Source: G016756615 sp035556195 (GTDB lineage Bacteria; Pseudomonadota; Alphaproteobacteria; Rhizobiales; Rhizobiaceae). From it: a stretch of DNA of 64,000 bases. The stretch spans positions 310,001 to 374,000 of the forward strand of contig DATMFK010000010.1 in assembly GCA_035556195.1 (NCBI GenBank), in the 5' to 3' direction. This document shows, piece by piece, positions 55,881-64,000 of the stretch. The position numbers and the translations under genes are program-made. Within the stretch, counting starts at the first letter, position 1, and each line of letters starts with the position of its first letter. The notes beneath the pieces are model-generated. The model saw only the letters and a list, made by a program, of their open reading frames with translations, ran no database searches and was not told the DNA's origin.

Positions 55881-57140
55881 TTACTTGCCGGTTTCCTTGA
55901 ACACGGCCGACGACTTCTTGATCTCCTCCCAGACAACGTCCTGGTTGGCGGTGAAGAAGTCGGAGTCCGGCGCGAACTTCGAGCCGTCCCAATGGGCGAT
56001 ACGCGCCTTGCCGCCGCCCTGGTGATCCTCGGGCGTCACCGTCGTCGGCGGGATCAGCCCCTCGGCCTCGAAGTTCGAGATCGAGGTCAGTCCGGCGTTC
56101 AGCCATTCGCCGGTGATCGGGCCGTCCGGCGCTTTTTCGAAGGCCTTGCGCACGCCCTCGACCATGATCGCCGCCAGCATGACGCCGTAATTGTAGTAGG
56201 CCGTGCCGACCTTGTTTTCGGGACCGGCGCCCTTGCCAGGCCCCACGACCTCCTTGAGGATGTCCTGGATGAGCTTCGGCTCACGCCCGGAGACGCAGGG
56301 CTCGACCTTGAGCACGCCGGTGGCGGCAGCGGCGCCCACGACATCCATGTCGGACTCCGACAGCCATACGCTGGAAGAGACACGGTCCATCGGAAGCCCG
56401 TTGCGGATCGCCTCTGTCAGCGCCACCGTCTGCCCGACCCCCGCGCCCCAGAACATGGTCCAGTCCGGACGGGCGCGGCGCACCTGCGGCCAGATCGCCG
56501 ACTGATCGTTGCCGGGCGGTGTGTAGGGGAAAGCGACGAGCTCATAGCCTTCCTTCTCGGCCAGCTTCTCCAGGATGGGCAGCGGCTCCTTGCCGAATGG
56601 CGTGTCGATATGGACGAAGCAGATCTTCTTGCCTTGCAGGCTGCCGCCGTCCTTCTGCTTGAAATGGTCGATGAGGAGCGCCGCCTGCGTCCAGTAATTC
56701 GGCGAAAGCGGCAGCACGTAAGGGAAGACGGAACCGTCGGCAGCGTCGGACCGGCCCGAGAAGGCCGTGATCAGGTTGATCTTGTCTTCCAGCGCGCGCG
56801 GCACCAGCGCGCGGGCGACCGGCGTCGACAACGGATCGATCAGCACCGCGCCGCCGGCCTTGGCGCGCTCATAGGCTTCGATCGCGCGCGGCTGATCGTT
56901 GCCGTGATCCGATACATCCGCAACGATCTGGTAGCCGTTGATGCCGCCGCGGGCGTTGACAAGGCTGATATAGTCCCGCTGGCCCTGGTTGTATTCGGCG
57001 GTGACGAATGTGTAGACCTTGGTGAAGTCCTGCGGCATGGCGAACTTGATCACCTTGTCCTGGGCCGCGGCGATGCGGATCGGCATCTGCGACATCAGGG
57101 CGGCGGCGGCCGTGCCTGTCAGAAATGTCCTTCGTTCCAT
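55881..57140 (-). CDS. livK: Binding protein of the second HAAT system, with Tat-like signal
   Basis: The 419-residue protein begins MERRTFLTGTAAAAL, a twin-arginine-like signal (RRTFL) ending near AAAQD, then a type I periplasmic-binding fold (IKFAMPQDFTKVYTF). The mature sequence differs clearly from the LivK at 27834. It supplies substrate to LivH/M. With an acyl-CoA synthetase in the same operon, a carboxylic acid ligand is likely. ATG 57140 has GGAGGAG upstream; the open frame before it is not used. Confidence 0.9.
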   Translation of the reverse strand: MERRTFLTGTAAAALMSQMPIRIAAAQDKVIKFAMPQDFTKVYTFVTAEYNQGQRDYISLVNARGGINGYQIVADVSDHGNDQPRAIEAYERAKAGGAVLIDPLSTPVARALVPRALEDKINLITAFSGRSDAADGSVFPYVLPLSPNYWTQAALLIDHFKQKDGGSLQGKKICFVHIDTPFGKEPLPILEKLAEKEGYELVAFPYTPPGNDQSAIWPQVRRARPDWTMFWGAGVGQTVALTEAIRNGLPMDRVSSSVWLSESDMDVVGAAAATGVLKVEPCVSGREPKLIQDILKEVVGPGKGAGPENKVGTAYYNYGVMLAAIMVEGVRKAFEKAPDGPITGEWLNAGLTSISNFEAEGLIPPTTVTPEDHQGGGKARIAHWDGSKFAPDSDFFTANQDVVWEEIKKSSAVFKETGK

Positions 57141-57174
57141 CGAAAAAGTTCTCCTCCACTTGTGCTTCTGTCGT

Positions 57175-58248
57175 TCAGTGCCTGGCATGACGGAACGGCC
57201 AGACCAGGAAGTAATTGCGGATGTTGGCGTATATCTTGGCCAGTCCGAGGGGCTCCCACAGCAGGAACCCGATGATCAGCGCGCCATAGAGCATCAGCGG
57301 CAGATGGGCCCTGAGGTCGGCGGAGATGGCGAGCCCCAGCGCGACCGCGAGCGAGCCGATCAGCTGGTTGATGACAATCGGCGCGAACATGATGAGCGCG
57401 GCTCCGAAGAAGGAGCCGAGCACGCTGCCCAGTCCGCCGACGATCACCATCGCGACGAGTTGGATCGACAGTTCGAGATGGAACTGGTCGGGCGAGATGG
57501 TGCGGTAATAGCAGACCGCAAGAACGCCGCCGACCACGCCGGCGATGAAGGACGACACCCAGAAGGCGGTGAGCTTGAAGCGAAAAGTATTCACGCCGAT
57601 GACCGCCGCCGCGTAGTCCTTCTCGCGCACGGCCGCCAGCGCCCGCCCGAAGCTGGATCGCTTCACGTTCAGCATGAACAGCGTGACGATGACGCACACG
57701 GCCAATGCCACGTAGTAGCTCGGCAGGTCGCCGACGACGGGAATACCGAGGAACCTGACGCGCGGCACGGTGAGCGCGGCCTGCGTGCCGCCGCTGATCG
57801 CCGGGAACTGCACGATCACGAAGTCGACGATGTACTGCATGGCGAGCGTCGCCATGGCGAGATAGATGCCCTTCACGCGCAGCGCCGTTGCGCCGAAGAC
57901 GATGCCGACTGCCGCGCTCAGGAGCCCGCCGCCGATCAACGCGATCTCGAAGGGCATGCCTGCCCGCGTCATGTGCACCGTCGTATAGGCTCCGATGCCG
58001 ATCAGTGCCCCGTAGCCGAGGTGAATCTGGCCCGCCCCGCCCATCAGGAAGTTGAGCCCGAGCGCCGCCGTCGACCAGATGATCCATGGCAGCAGGTAGC
58101 CGACGAGGTGCAGCCGGTCGAGCAGGAAGGGCGCTGCAAGGGCGAACAGGAAAAGCAGGATGGCCAGGCGGCGATCGAAGGGCAGCGGCCAGATCTGCCG
58201 CTCGCTCTGGTATCTCGTGTGGCGGATGCCGGCGCGACGGAAAAACAT
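57175..58248 (-). CDS. livM: ABC permease, LivM subunit (second HAAT system)
   Basis: The 357-residue membrane protein has a cytoplasmic N-terminus and about nine hydrophobic helices with the LivM features LNFLMGGAGQIHLGYGALIGIGAY, VREKDYAAAVIGVN (coupling helix) and VIVGGLGSVLGSFFGAAL. Its start shares one base with the livH stop (TGATG), so the two are translationally coupled. It precedes livK by 34 bases. Confidence 0.92.
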   Translation of the reverse strand: MFFRRAGIRHTRYQSERQIWPLPFDRRLAILLFLFALAAPFLLDRLHLVGYLLPWIIWSTAALGLNFLMGGAGQIHLGYGALIGIGAYTTVHMTRAGMPFEIALIGGGLLSAAVGIVFGATALRVKGIYLAMATLAMQYIVDFVIVQFPAISGGTQAALTVPRVRFLGIPVVGDLPSYYVALAVCVIVTLFMLNVKRSSFGRALAAVREKDYAAAVIGVNTFRFKLTAFWVSSFIAGVVGGVLAVCYYRTISPDQFHLELSIQLVAMVIVGGLGSVLGSFFGAALIMFAPIVINQLIGSLAVALGLAISADLRAHLPLMLYGALIIGFLLWEPLGLAKIYANIRNYFLVWPFRHARH

Positions 58249-59135
58249 CAGACCCGCTCGATATGTTCGCGGCCGAACAGACCGTAGGGACGGATAAGCA
58301 GCGTCAGCACGATGATGACCGAGGCCACCACGTCACGTGTGCCGCCGCCCACGATCGGGTCGAGGATGCCGGTGGCGAGGCTTTCGGCGAGCCCCACCAC
58401 GACGCCCGCGATCAGCACGCCCGGCAGCGAATCCAGCCCACCCAGGATGGCGATCGCCAGTGCCTTGATGAGCAGGAGCGAGAGCGACCAGTCTATGCCC
58501 TGCGTCGCGCCCCACAGCACGCCCGCCGTGGTCGCCATGACGGCGGCGAGGCCCCAGGCGATCGCGATGGCGCGCTCGACCTTGATGCCGACCGACCAGG
58601 ACGCCGTCTGGTCATCGGAGACCGCTCGCATGATCACGCCCAGACGCGAGTTGAAGAACAATATGGCGAGCAGGATCAGACCGAGGGAGATGCAGCCGCC
58701 GATCAGGGTCGCTTTGTTGATGAAGATGTCGCCCAGGAAAAGCGGCGATGGCGAGATGCCGATATCGAGCTTCTTCACCGCCGCGCCGAAGAAGCCGGGC
58801 AGCACGCCGCGCAGCATGATCTCCAGCCCGAGCGTGAGCATGATCACCATGATGATCGGCTGGCCCACCATGCGGCGAAGCGCGAAACGCTCGAGCAGCG
58901 AGCCGAAGATGAACATGACGACGAGCGCGATCGGGATCGCGAGCCACACCGGCAGGCCGACCAGCGCCGTGAAGGCCCAGGCGGCATAGCCGCCCGTCAT
59001 GGCGAGCGCGCCCTGGGCCAGGTTGGCGATTCCGGAGGTCTTGTAGATGAGCACGATGCCGGCGGCGACCAGCGCGTACATCAGGCCGATGAAGATGCCG
59101 TTGATGGCGAGTTCGGCGACGAGGAGCCAGTCCAT
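58248..59135 (-). CDS. livH: ABC permease, LivH subunit (second HAAT system)
   Basis: The 295-residue membrane protein has LivH features: LAINGIFIGLMYALVAAGIVLIYKTSGIANLAQGALAM, MRAVSDDQTASWSVGIKV (coupling helix) and AILGGLDSLPGVLIAGVVVG. Its start overlaps the synthetase stop by one base and its stop overlaps livM. Confidence 0.92.
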   Translation of the reverse strand: MDWLLVAELAINGIFIGLMYALVAAGIVLIYKTSGIANLAQGALAMTGGYAAWAFTALVGLPVWLAIPIALVVMFIFGSLLERFALRRMVGQPIIMVIMLTLGLEIMLRGVLPGFFGAAVKKLDIGISPSPLFLGDIFINKATLIGGCISLGLILLAILFFNSRLGVIMRAVSDDQTASWSVGIKVERAIAIAWGLAAVMATTAGVLWGATQGIDWSLSLLLIKALAIAILGGLDSLPGVLIAGVVVGLAESLATGILDPIVGGGTRDVVASVIIVLTLLIRPYGLFGREHIERV

Positions 59136-61087
59136 CAGTCACGGACCTCCCGGATCTGCAGTTCGCGCCTCAGCGTTGCGCGCGTGCCGTCCTCGTAGAC
59201 GATCGGCGCATCGAAGGTGACGCTCGATTGGGTGGAATGAAGCGCCTCGATCAGCGCGGCGTAGTTCTGCTCGATGACGTTGCGGCGCAGCTTGCGGGTG
59301 CGCGTGATCTCGCCGTCGTCGGCGTCGAAATCCTTGTGCAGGTTGACGAAGCGGCGGACGCGCAGCCCCTCCGGCTGCGTCTCGTTGACGTGGCTGACTA
59401 TATCCGCAACGAGGTCAAGCACTTCCGGCTTCTGCGACAGTTCCGCGTAGGAGCCATAGGTGATCGCACGCCGCTCGGCCCAGTGGCCTACCGCCTCGTA
59501 GTCGATGCAGATGATCGCCGTCAGTTCGTCGCGCCCCGCACCCGAGATCGCGACGTTGCGGACATACGGGCTGAACTTGATCCGGTTCTCGATGAAATTG
59601 GGAATATAGCGCTCGCCCTGCGCGGTGCGTACGACTTCGCTGACGCGGCCGAGCACGACCAGCGCGCCATCCTCCTCCAGGTAGCCCGCATCGCCGGTGC
59701 GCAGCCAGCCGTCGACGAATGCCTTGGCGCTCGCCTCCTCGTCGTCGAAATAGGCGTCGACGACGGAGGCCGAGCGCAGCAGGATCTCGCCGCTGTCGTC
59801 GATCCTGACCTCGACGCCCGGCATGGCGCGGCCGACCGAATGGAGCTTCACATTGCCCTCCGCCTGGGCGGCCGACAGCGCGCAAGTCTCGGTTTGCCCG
59901 TAGAACTGCTTCAACTTGATTCCGAGCCCGCGGAAGAACAGGAACGTCTCCTCGCCCATCGCCTCGCCCCCCGTGAAGGCGCGTTCGGCGCGAGACAGGC
60001 CGAGGAAGTCCTTGATCGGACCATAGACGAGCAATTCACCGATGCGGTCGATCAGCTTCTCGCCCAGCGAAAGCGTCTCGCCGGCAAGGCGGCGGCGCTC
60101 GAACCGGATCGCGCGCGGCATGAAATAGTCGAAGAGCCGGCGCTTGAGCGGCGTCGAATCCGCCATGCCGACCTGGATGCGGGTGAGCATGTTTTCCCAG
60201 GCGCGCGGGGCGGCGAGATAGAAGGTCGGCGCCACTTCGCGCAGATCGTGCAGCGCCGTCTCCTGGCGCTCGGGGATGTTGATCGTCGCCTGCAGAAGGA
60301 CGCCGGCAGCGAGCGTGAAGACGAAGTCGCCAACCCAGGCCGTCGGCAGATAGGCGAAGAGTTCCTCATGCGGCTTGAAATAATGCCCGGCCGTGGCATT
60401 CAGCATGCCACTGACCACGTTTCTGTGGCGCAGCGGAATGCCCTTGGGCAGGCCGGTGGTGCCCGACGAGTAGAGCAGGACGGCAATGTCGTCGCCGCTC
60501 GCCCGACCGACCAGTTCCGCCGCCAGCCCGGGTTCGGCAGCGAGCCGGGCCTCACCATCGGCGCGGATCGTCTCGATGGATACGATGCCTGCATCGCCAT
60601 AGGCGGCCATGCCTCGCCGATCGTCGAAGACGATGCGCGCCGGCTTGCCTGTGCGATTGCGCAGGTCGATCAGCTTGTCGACCTGCTCCTGGTCCTCGGC
60701 GAGCGCCAGCTTGGGGTCGCCGAAGCGCATGTAGCTGTCCAGCTGGTCGACGGGCACGTCCGGATAGACCGGAGAAGGGAAGGCGCCGAGCGCGTTGGCC
60801 GCGAGCATCGAAAAATAGATCGAGGCGCGGTTGTCCCCCACCACGGTGAGCGCATCGCCGCGCTTCAGCCCGGCCGCCTCGAAGCCCGCGGCCAAGGCCA
60901 GCACCTCGCCCAGCACGTCGGCCCAGCTCCATTCGCGCCAGATACCATATTCGCGCTCGCGAAACGCGACGCGCGTTCCGGCCTCGGCGGCATTGCGGGC
61001 GACGCTCGCCACCAGCGTCGCCGGATGGCCGTCCTCCCGCATCGGCCAGGTCGAGACCTTGGCGTCGATCCTGACTGGCGCATTCAT
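59135..61087 (-). CDS. Acyl-CoA synthetase (AMP-forming) embedded in the ABC operon
   Basis: The 650-residue protein is a class I adenylate-forming enzyme of the long-chain-type branch: P-loop VLLYSSGTTGLPKG, YGQTE, and the hinge GWLRTGDAGYLEEDGALVVLGR; the final lysine region is GEITRTRKLRR. All core motifs are intact, unlike the paralogue at 62170. It would activate the imported acid to its CoA ester with ATP. It overlaps LivG's 3' end by four bases and LivH's start by one, so uptake and activation are coupled. Similar clusters in other proteobacteria carry aromatic or aliphatic acids. Confidence 0.92.
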   Translation of the reverse strand: MNAPVRIDAKVSTWPMREDGHPATLVASVARNAAEAGTRVAFREREYGIWREWSWADVLGEVLALAAGFEAAGLKRGDALTVVGDNRASIYFSMLAANALGAFPSPVYPDVPVDQLDSYMRFGDPKLALAEDQEQVDKLIDLRNRTGKPARIVFDDRRGMAAYGDAGIVSIETIRADGEARLAAEPGLAAELVGRASGDDIAVLLYSSGTTGLPKGIPLRHRNVVSGMLNATAGHYFKPHEELFAYLPTAWVGDFVFTLAAGVLLQATINIPERQETALHDLREVAPTFYLAAPRAWENMLTRIQVGMADSTPLKRRLFDYFMPRAIRFERRRLAGETLSLGEKLIDRIGELLVYGPIKDFLGLSRAERAFTGGEAMGEETFLFFRGLGIKLKQFYGQTETCALSAAQAEGNVKLHSVGRAMPGVEVRIDDSGEILLRSASVVDAYFDDEEASAKAFVDGWLRTGDAGYLEEDGALVVLGRVSEVVRTAQGERYIPNFIENRIKFSPYVRNVAISGAGRDELTAIICIDYEAVGHWAERRAITYGSYAELSQKPEVLDLVADIVSHVNETQPEGLRVRRFVNLHKDFDADDGEITRTRKLRRNVIEQNYAALIEALHSTQSSVTFDAPIVYEDGTRATLRRELQIREVRD

Positions 61088-61908
61088 GCCGCCACCCCGG
61101 CATGCCGCTGCGCCGCGCGCTCGCCGAGATAGGCCTTCACGACCGCGGGATCGGCGATCGCCTTGCGCGGCTCGCCCTGTGCGATGATTTCGCCATAGGA
61201 GAGGACCACGACGCGGTCGCAGATGGCGGTGACCACATCCATGTGGTGCTCGATGATCAGGATCGAGACGTTACGCTCGTCGCGCGCGTCGAGGATGAAG
61301 CGCGCGATATACTCCTTCTCCTCCTGGTTCATGCCGGCCATGGGCTCGTCGAGGATCAGGAAGCGCGGTTCCGAAACCAGCGCGCGCGCCAGCTCGACGC
61401 GCTTCTGAAGACCGATCGGGATCACGTCGACGGGTTCATCGCGAATGTCCTCGAGCTGCATGAACTCGATGATCTCCTCGACGACACGACGATGCGCCAG
61501 CTCCTCGCGCTGCGCCCAGACCCAGTAGAACAGCGAGGCAAGGGCGCTCGGTCGCATGTGGACGTGGCGGCCGAGCAGGATATTGTCGAGCACGCTCATG
61601 CCCTTGAAGAGCGCGAGATTCTGAAAGGTTCGGGCGACACCGCGCCCGGCGATGCGATGCGGCGAGACACGCGTCACATCCTCACCGAACAGCTCGACCT
61701 GGCCGGCATCCGGCGGATAGAACCCGGTCATCACGTTGACCATGGTCGTCTTGCCCGAGCCGTTGGGACCGACCAGGCCGAAGATCTCGCCGCGATCGAC
61801 GTGCAGGTTGACGCCTTTCAGCGCCTTCAGGCCGCCAAACGAACGCTCGATCCCACGACAAGTGAGAATACGCCCCTCGCCGCCATGCTGTGCCGAATGC
61901 TCGGTCAC
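61084..61908 (-). CDS. livG: ABC transporter ATPase, LivG subunit (second HAAT system)
   Basis: The 274-residue protein has Walker A GPNGSGKTT, Walker B FLILDEPMAGMN, the switch His in IIEHHMDV and IGLQKRVELARAL as the signature region. The LFGEDVTRVSPHRIAGRGVARTFQNLALF segment is typical of LivG. First gene of this operon. The 261-base gap to the upstream gene shows no clear promoter. Confidence 0.92.
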   Translation of the reverse strand: MTEHSAQHGGEGRILTCRGIERSFGGLKALKGVNLHVDRGEIFGLVGPNGSGKTTMVNVMTGFYPPDAGQVELFGEDVTRVSPHRIAGRGVARTFQNLALFKGMSVLDNILLGRHVHMRPSALASLFYWVWAQREELAHRRVVEEIIEFMQLEDIRDEPVDVIPIGLQKRVELARALVSEPRFLILDEPMAGMNQEEKEYIARFILDARDERNVSILIIEHHMDVVTAICDRVVVLSYGEIIAQGEPRKAIADPAVVKAYLGERAAQRHAGVAA

Positions 61909-62169
61909 GCTTCCTCCCTTTGCAACCGCGTCAGCCTTTCGCGGCCGTTCAGCGCCTCGGCAGCGCTTCCTTCCCGACGCTGTAGTGAATGCTCCTCATT
62001 AACCCCGCCGGCGCGATGGCGTGGTTTCGCCCGGCCGCAGCCCCCACCTCCCTATATACTTGCGCCTCGGCCTCACGGCGCTCAGGCCGGGCGCACCTTG
62101 GATCGCGCGACGTTCCAGCTTCCCGCGCATGGCGGCACGCTCCTCGCAGCCCAGAGTGAAGGATATTCA

Positions 62170-63765
62170 CTACTGTGTGTCAAGGCGGGGCGAGTGGCCT
62201 GTGGGGATTGCAGCGCCCGGCGCTTCTTTCACCGACGAGAACTGGCCGGAGAAAGCCTCGCGGGTTGCGGCGCGATCGATCAAGCCGTTGATGCCCCTCG
62301 GTAATTTGTCGGCGAAAACGATGTCGCGCGGCCGCTTGTAGGCCGCGATGCGGCCGCCGATGAATTCCCTCAATTGGGTTTCACCCCAACCGGCGTCATC
62401 GCGCAGCACGACGGCCGCGACGACCCGTTCTCCCCATTTGTCGTCGGGCACGCCGAACACCATCGCCTCGACCACGGCGCCGGAGTCGAGCAACGCCTTC
62501 TCGACCTCGGCCGGATAGACGTTCTCGCCGCCGGTTTTGATGAGCTCCTTCGCCGGCAGCCGTCCCGCATAGGTGAGCCGGCCCTGCGCATCGAGCTTGC
62601 CGAGATCGCCCGTATGGTGCCACCCGTTGCGAAAGACGACGGCGTTCTCCTCCTCGCGGCCCCAGTAACCCGCCATGACCGCCGGGCCGCGCACGACGAT
62701 TTCGCCGACCTGGCCCGTCGCGACCGGGCGGTCGGCGCCATCGACCACGGCGATCTCGGTGAGTGATCCGGCAACGCCCGCGCTGCCCGGATTGTCGCTG
62801 CCCAGCCCCACCGTCACCAGCCCGCTGGTCTCGGTCTGTCCGAAACCGGCCCAGAAGCGCGAACGCGGCCACGCGCGCTCCAGCCGCTCGATGACCGCAG
62901 GCGCCTCCAGCCCGATGACCGACTTCAGCGAGGAGATATCGGCACCCGAGCTCTGCGCCGCGTCGAGAATGCCGGCAAGCATGGGCGGGAAGCTGCCGAG
63001 CAGCGTGACCTTGTGCTTTTCGATGGCGGCGGCGGCATCCGTCGCGTCGAAGCGCGGCCGCACCACGGTCGCGCCGCCGGCGAATTGCACGGCAAACGCA
63101 AAGCTCTGCGCCATGATGTGGAACATCGGCAGGTTGCCCAGGAACCGATCGGCTTCGGTGATCCCGACGGCGTCGACGAGTTGCACGGCCGAGGCGACGA
63201 GATTGGCGCCGGTGAGCGTCGCCGCGCGCGCCACGCCGTCTACCGCCGCGGTGTAGATCATCAGGAGTGGCGCATCGCCATCGGCCGTGTCCGGCAGCGC
63301 GCCCGCGTCGCCGGCCTTCACTGCCTCGTAGGCGAGGAACGCGCCGCCCGGTGCGCCGAAGGTCGCGCGCAGCTTCGCGCCCGAACCTGCCGCGAGCGAG
63401 GAGGCAACCGTTATCGTCGCGTCGTCCGCGATGATCGCACTCGGCTGGCAGTCGCTGATGATCGCGGCGAGTTCCGTCTCGCGCAGCCTCCAGTTAAGCG
63501 GCGCCAGGATGGCGCCAAGACGCGCCGAAGCACCGAGCAACGCATGGATGGCAAGCCTGTTCTCGGCCAACACCGCGATGCGTTCGCCCGGCCGGATGCC
63601 GCCAGCCAGCAAAGCCGCGGCCAACGCCTCGCAGCGATCGCGGAACGCGCCGTGGGTTTCGGCGACATCACCGTCTATGAAGGCGACGCGTTCCCGATGA
63701 ATCGCGGCGTTCCGGGCGATCGCGCTCCAGACACCGAAGCTACGCATAGGGGCGGCGGGAAACAT
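62170..63765 (-). CDS. Adenylate-forming family protein lacking the catalytic P-loop and lysine motifs
   Basis: The 531-residue protein has the overall fold of an AMP-dependent acyl-CoA synthetase: substrate-pocket and hinge motifs are kept (GFGQTE; GWHHTGDLGKLDAQG; GRLPAKELIKTGGENVYPAEVE). But the phosphate-binding loop, normally TSGTTGxPKG, reads TAAVDGVARA, and the C-terminal catalytic lysine site, normally PRNxxGKxxK, reads PRGINGLIDR. It therefore probably cannot form the acyl-adenylate in the usual way. AAGGA precedes the ATG. It is upstream of livG on the same strand, 261 bases away, and may be the first gene of that operon or separate. Confidence 0.85.
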   Translation of the reverse strand: MFPAAPMRSFGVWSAIARNAAIHRERVAFIDGDVAETHGAFRDRCEALAAALLAGGIRPGERIAVLAENRLAIHALLGASARLGAILAPLNWRLRETELAAIISDCQPSAIIADDATITVASSLAAGSGAKLRATFGAPGGAFLAYEAVKAGDAGALPDTADGDAPLLMIYTAAVDGVARAATLTGANLVASAVQLVDAVGITEADRFLGNLPMFHIMAQSFAFAVQFAGGATVVRPRFDATDAAAAIEKHKVTLLGSFPPMLAGILDAAQSSGADISSLKSVIGLEAPAVIERLERAWPRSRFWAGFGQTETSGLVTVGLGSDNPGSAGVAGSLTEIAVVDGADRPVATGQVGEIVVRGPAVMAGYWGREEENAVVFRNGWHHTGDLGKLDAQGRLTYAGRLPAKELIKTGGENVYPAEVEKALLDSGAVVEAMVFGVPDDKWGERVVAAVVLRDDAGWGETQLREFIGGRIAAYKRPRDIVFADKLPRGINGLIDRAATREAFSGQFSSVKEAPGAAIPTGHSPRLDTQ

Positions 63766-63907
63766 CGAGCTCGTCCTTCTTCAAGACATCTGACGTTCAA
63801 AATTCATAGGCCCGGGACCGACCGATTGAATGGCGACCGATCCGTCCGCTGTAGATTGTCATCTCTTTGGCCGAGCCTGCAACCAGGACGATGCGCCGTT
63901 GGCAGAT

Positions 63908-63958
63908 TCCCCCTCTGCGTCTCGGCTTCGCCGAGCCAACTCTCCCCCACTATAGTGG
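63908..63958. repeat. Partial type B intergenic repeat near the window edge
   Basis: CCCCCTCTGCGTCTCGGCTT and CGCCGAGCC match the left part of the palindrome at 30821-30904; the CCCCCACTATAGTGG stretch is a small extra palindrome. The rest of 63766-64000 holds no gene. Confidence 0.55.
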
Positions 63959-64000
63959 CTATCTTGGGCCGTACGGTAGGAACGTATGATGGCTGCTGTC

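Noticed and set aside
59228..61132. Long plus-strand open frame opposite the acyl-CoA synthetase
   Set aside because: Antisense shadow with low-complexity composition; the minus strand has intact family motifs.
61909..62169. Promoter for the second HAAT operon
   Set aside because: A TATATA block is present near 62055 but no matching -35 box at a proper distance; not strong enough to list.

Overview
The window is GC-rich, densely coded DNA of an alphaproteobacterium, most likely order Hyphomicrobiales (a Mesorhizobium, Aminobacter, Rhizobium or Chelativorans type soil organism). The evidence is the gene families present (DUF1003, DUF1488, HXXEE, DUF899 and Tlde1/DUF2778 proteins, and several binding-protein-dependent uptake systems), the codon bias, and intergenic palindromic mosaic elements of the kind described in Rhizobiaceae. 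No rRNA, tRNA, CRISPR array, prophage or insertion sequence was recognised. The content looks like a chromosome or chromid carrying many catabolic operons.

Layout: 1-6.0 kb holds the start of an unidentified membrane protein, a large MscS-type channel and small membrane or envelope proteins. 6.4-10.7 kb holds a DUF899 pair, a divergent Rrf2 regulator/methyltransferase pair, and an M14 carboxypeptidase preceded by a small protein resembling its N-terminus. 10.9-13.9 kb is a class III cyclase with five PAS domains. 14.0-21.7 kb is a six-gene operon on the minus strand: GntR regulator, sugar-type binding protein, ABC ATPase with an unusual C-terminal extension, permease, D-apionate-lactonase-like protein and DenD-like dehydrogenase. 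21.8-25.6 kb holds a lipoprotein hydrolase, an MFS transporter and a transglutaminase-like protein. 25.7-30.6 kb is a complete branched-chain-amino-acid-type ABC operon (livG-F-K-H-M). 31-33.8 kb holds cold-shock, small-protein and CRP-like regulatory genes. 33.9-38.5 kb is a TetR regulator divergent from a PaoABC-like molybdenum aldehyde oxidoreductase operon. 38.8-45.6 kb holds envelope proteins, an L,D-transpeptidase-like protein, an ArsR/SRPBCC/DoxX operon and a BBE-type flavin oxidase. 46.0-49.8 kb is cobalamin-dependent methionine synthase (metH). 50.1-54.6 kb holds a family III CoA-transferase, a class IV aminotransferase, and a TetR regulator divergent from a crystallin-domain/metzincin protease. 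55.0-63.8 kb is a second HAAT-type ABC operon with an embedded acyl-CoA synthetase, preceded by a second adenylate-forming protein that lacks both key lysine-bearing motifs.

The genes point to scavenging of plant-derived or soil carboxylic acids, sugar acids and aldehydes, each under a local regulator. Several regulatory sites can be read directly: an operator abutting a sigma70-like promoter upstream of the aldehyde oxidoreductase genes, perfect palindromes in front of metH and the ArsR gene, a GntR-type palindrome, and paired TetR-like boxes flanking the metzincin promoter.

No wholly new defence or mobile system was seen. The most interesting items are the degenerate adenylate-forming protein, the carboxypeptidase with its N-domain-like partner, the extended sugar ABC ATPase in the apionate-like operon, and the crystallin-metzincin locus. 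All family names are from reading the translated sequence, without database searches.
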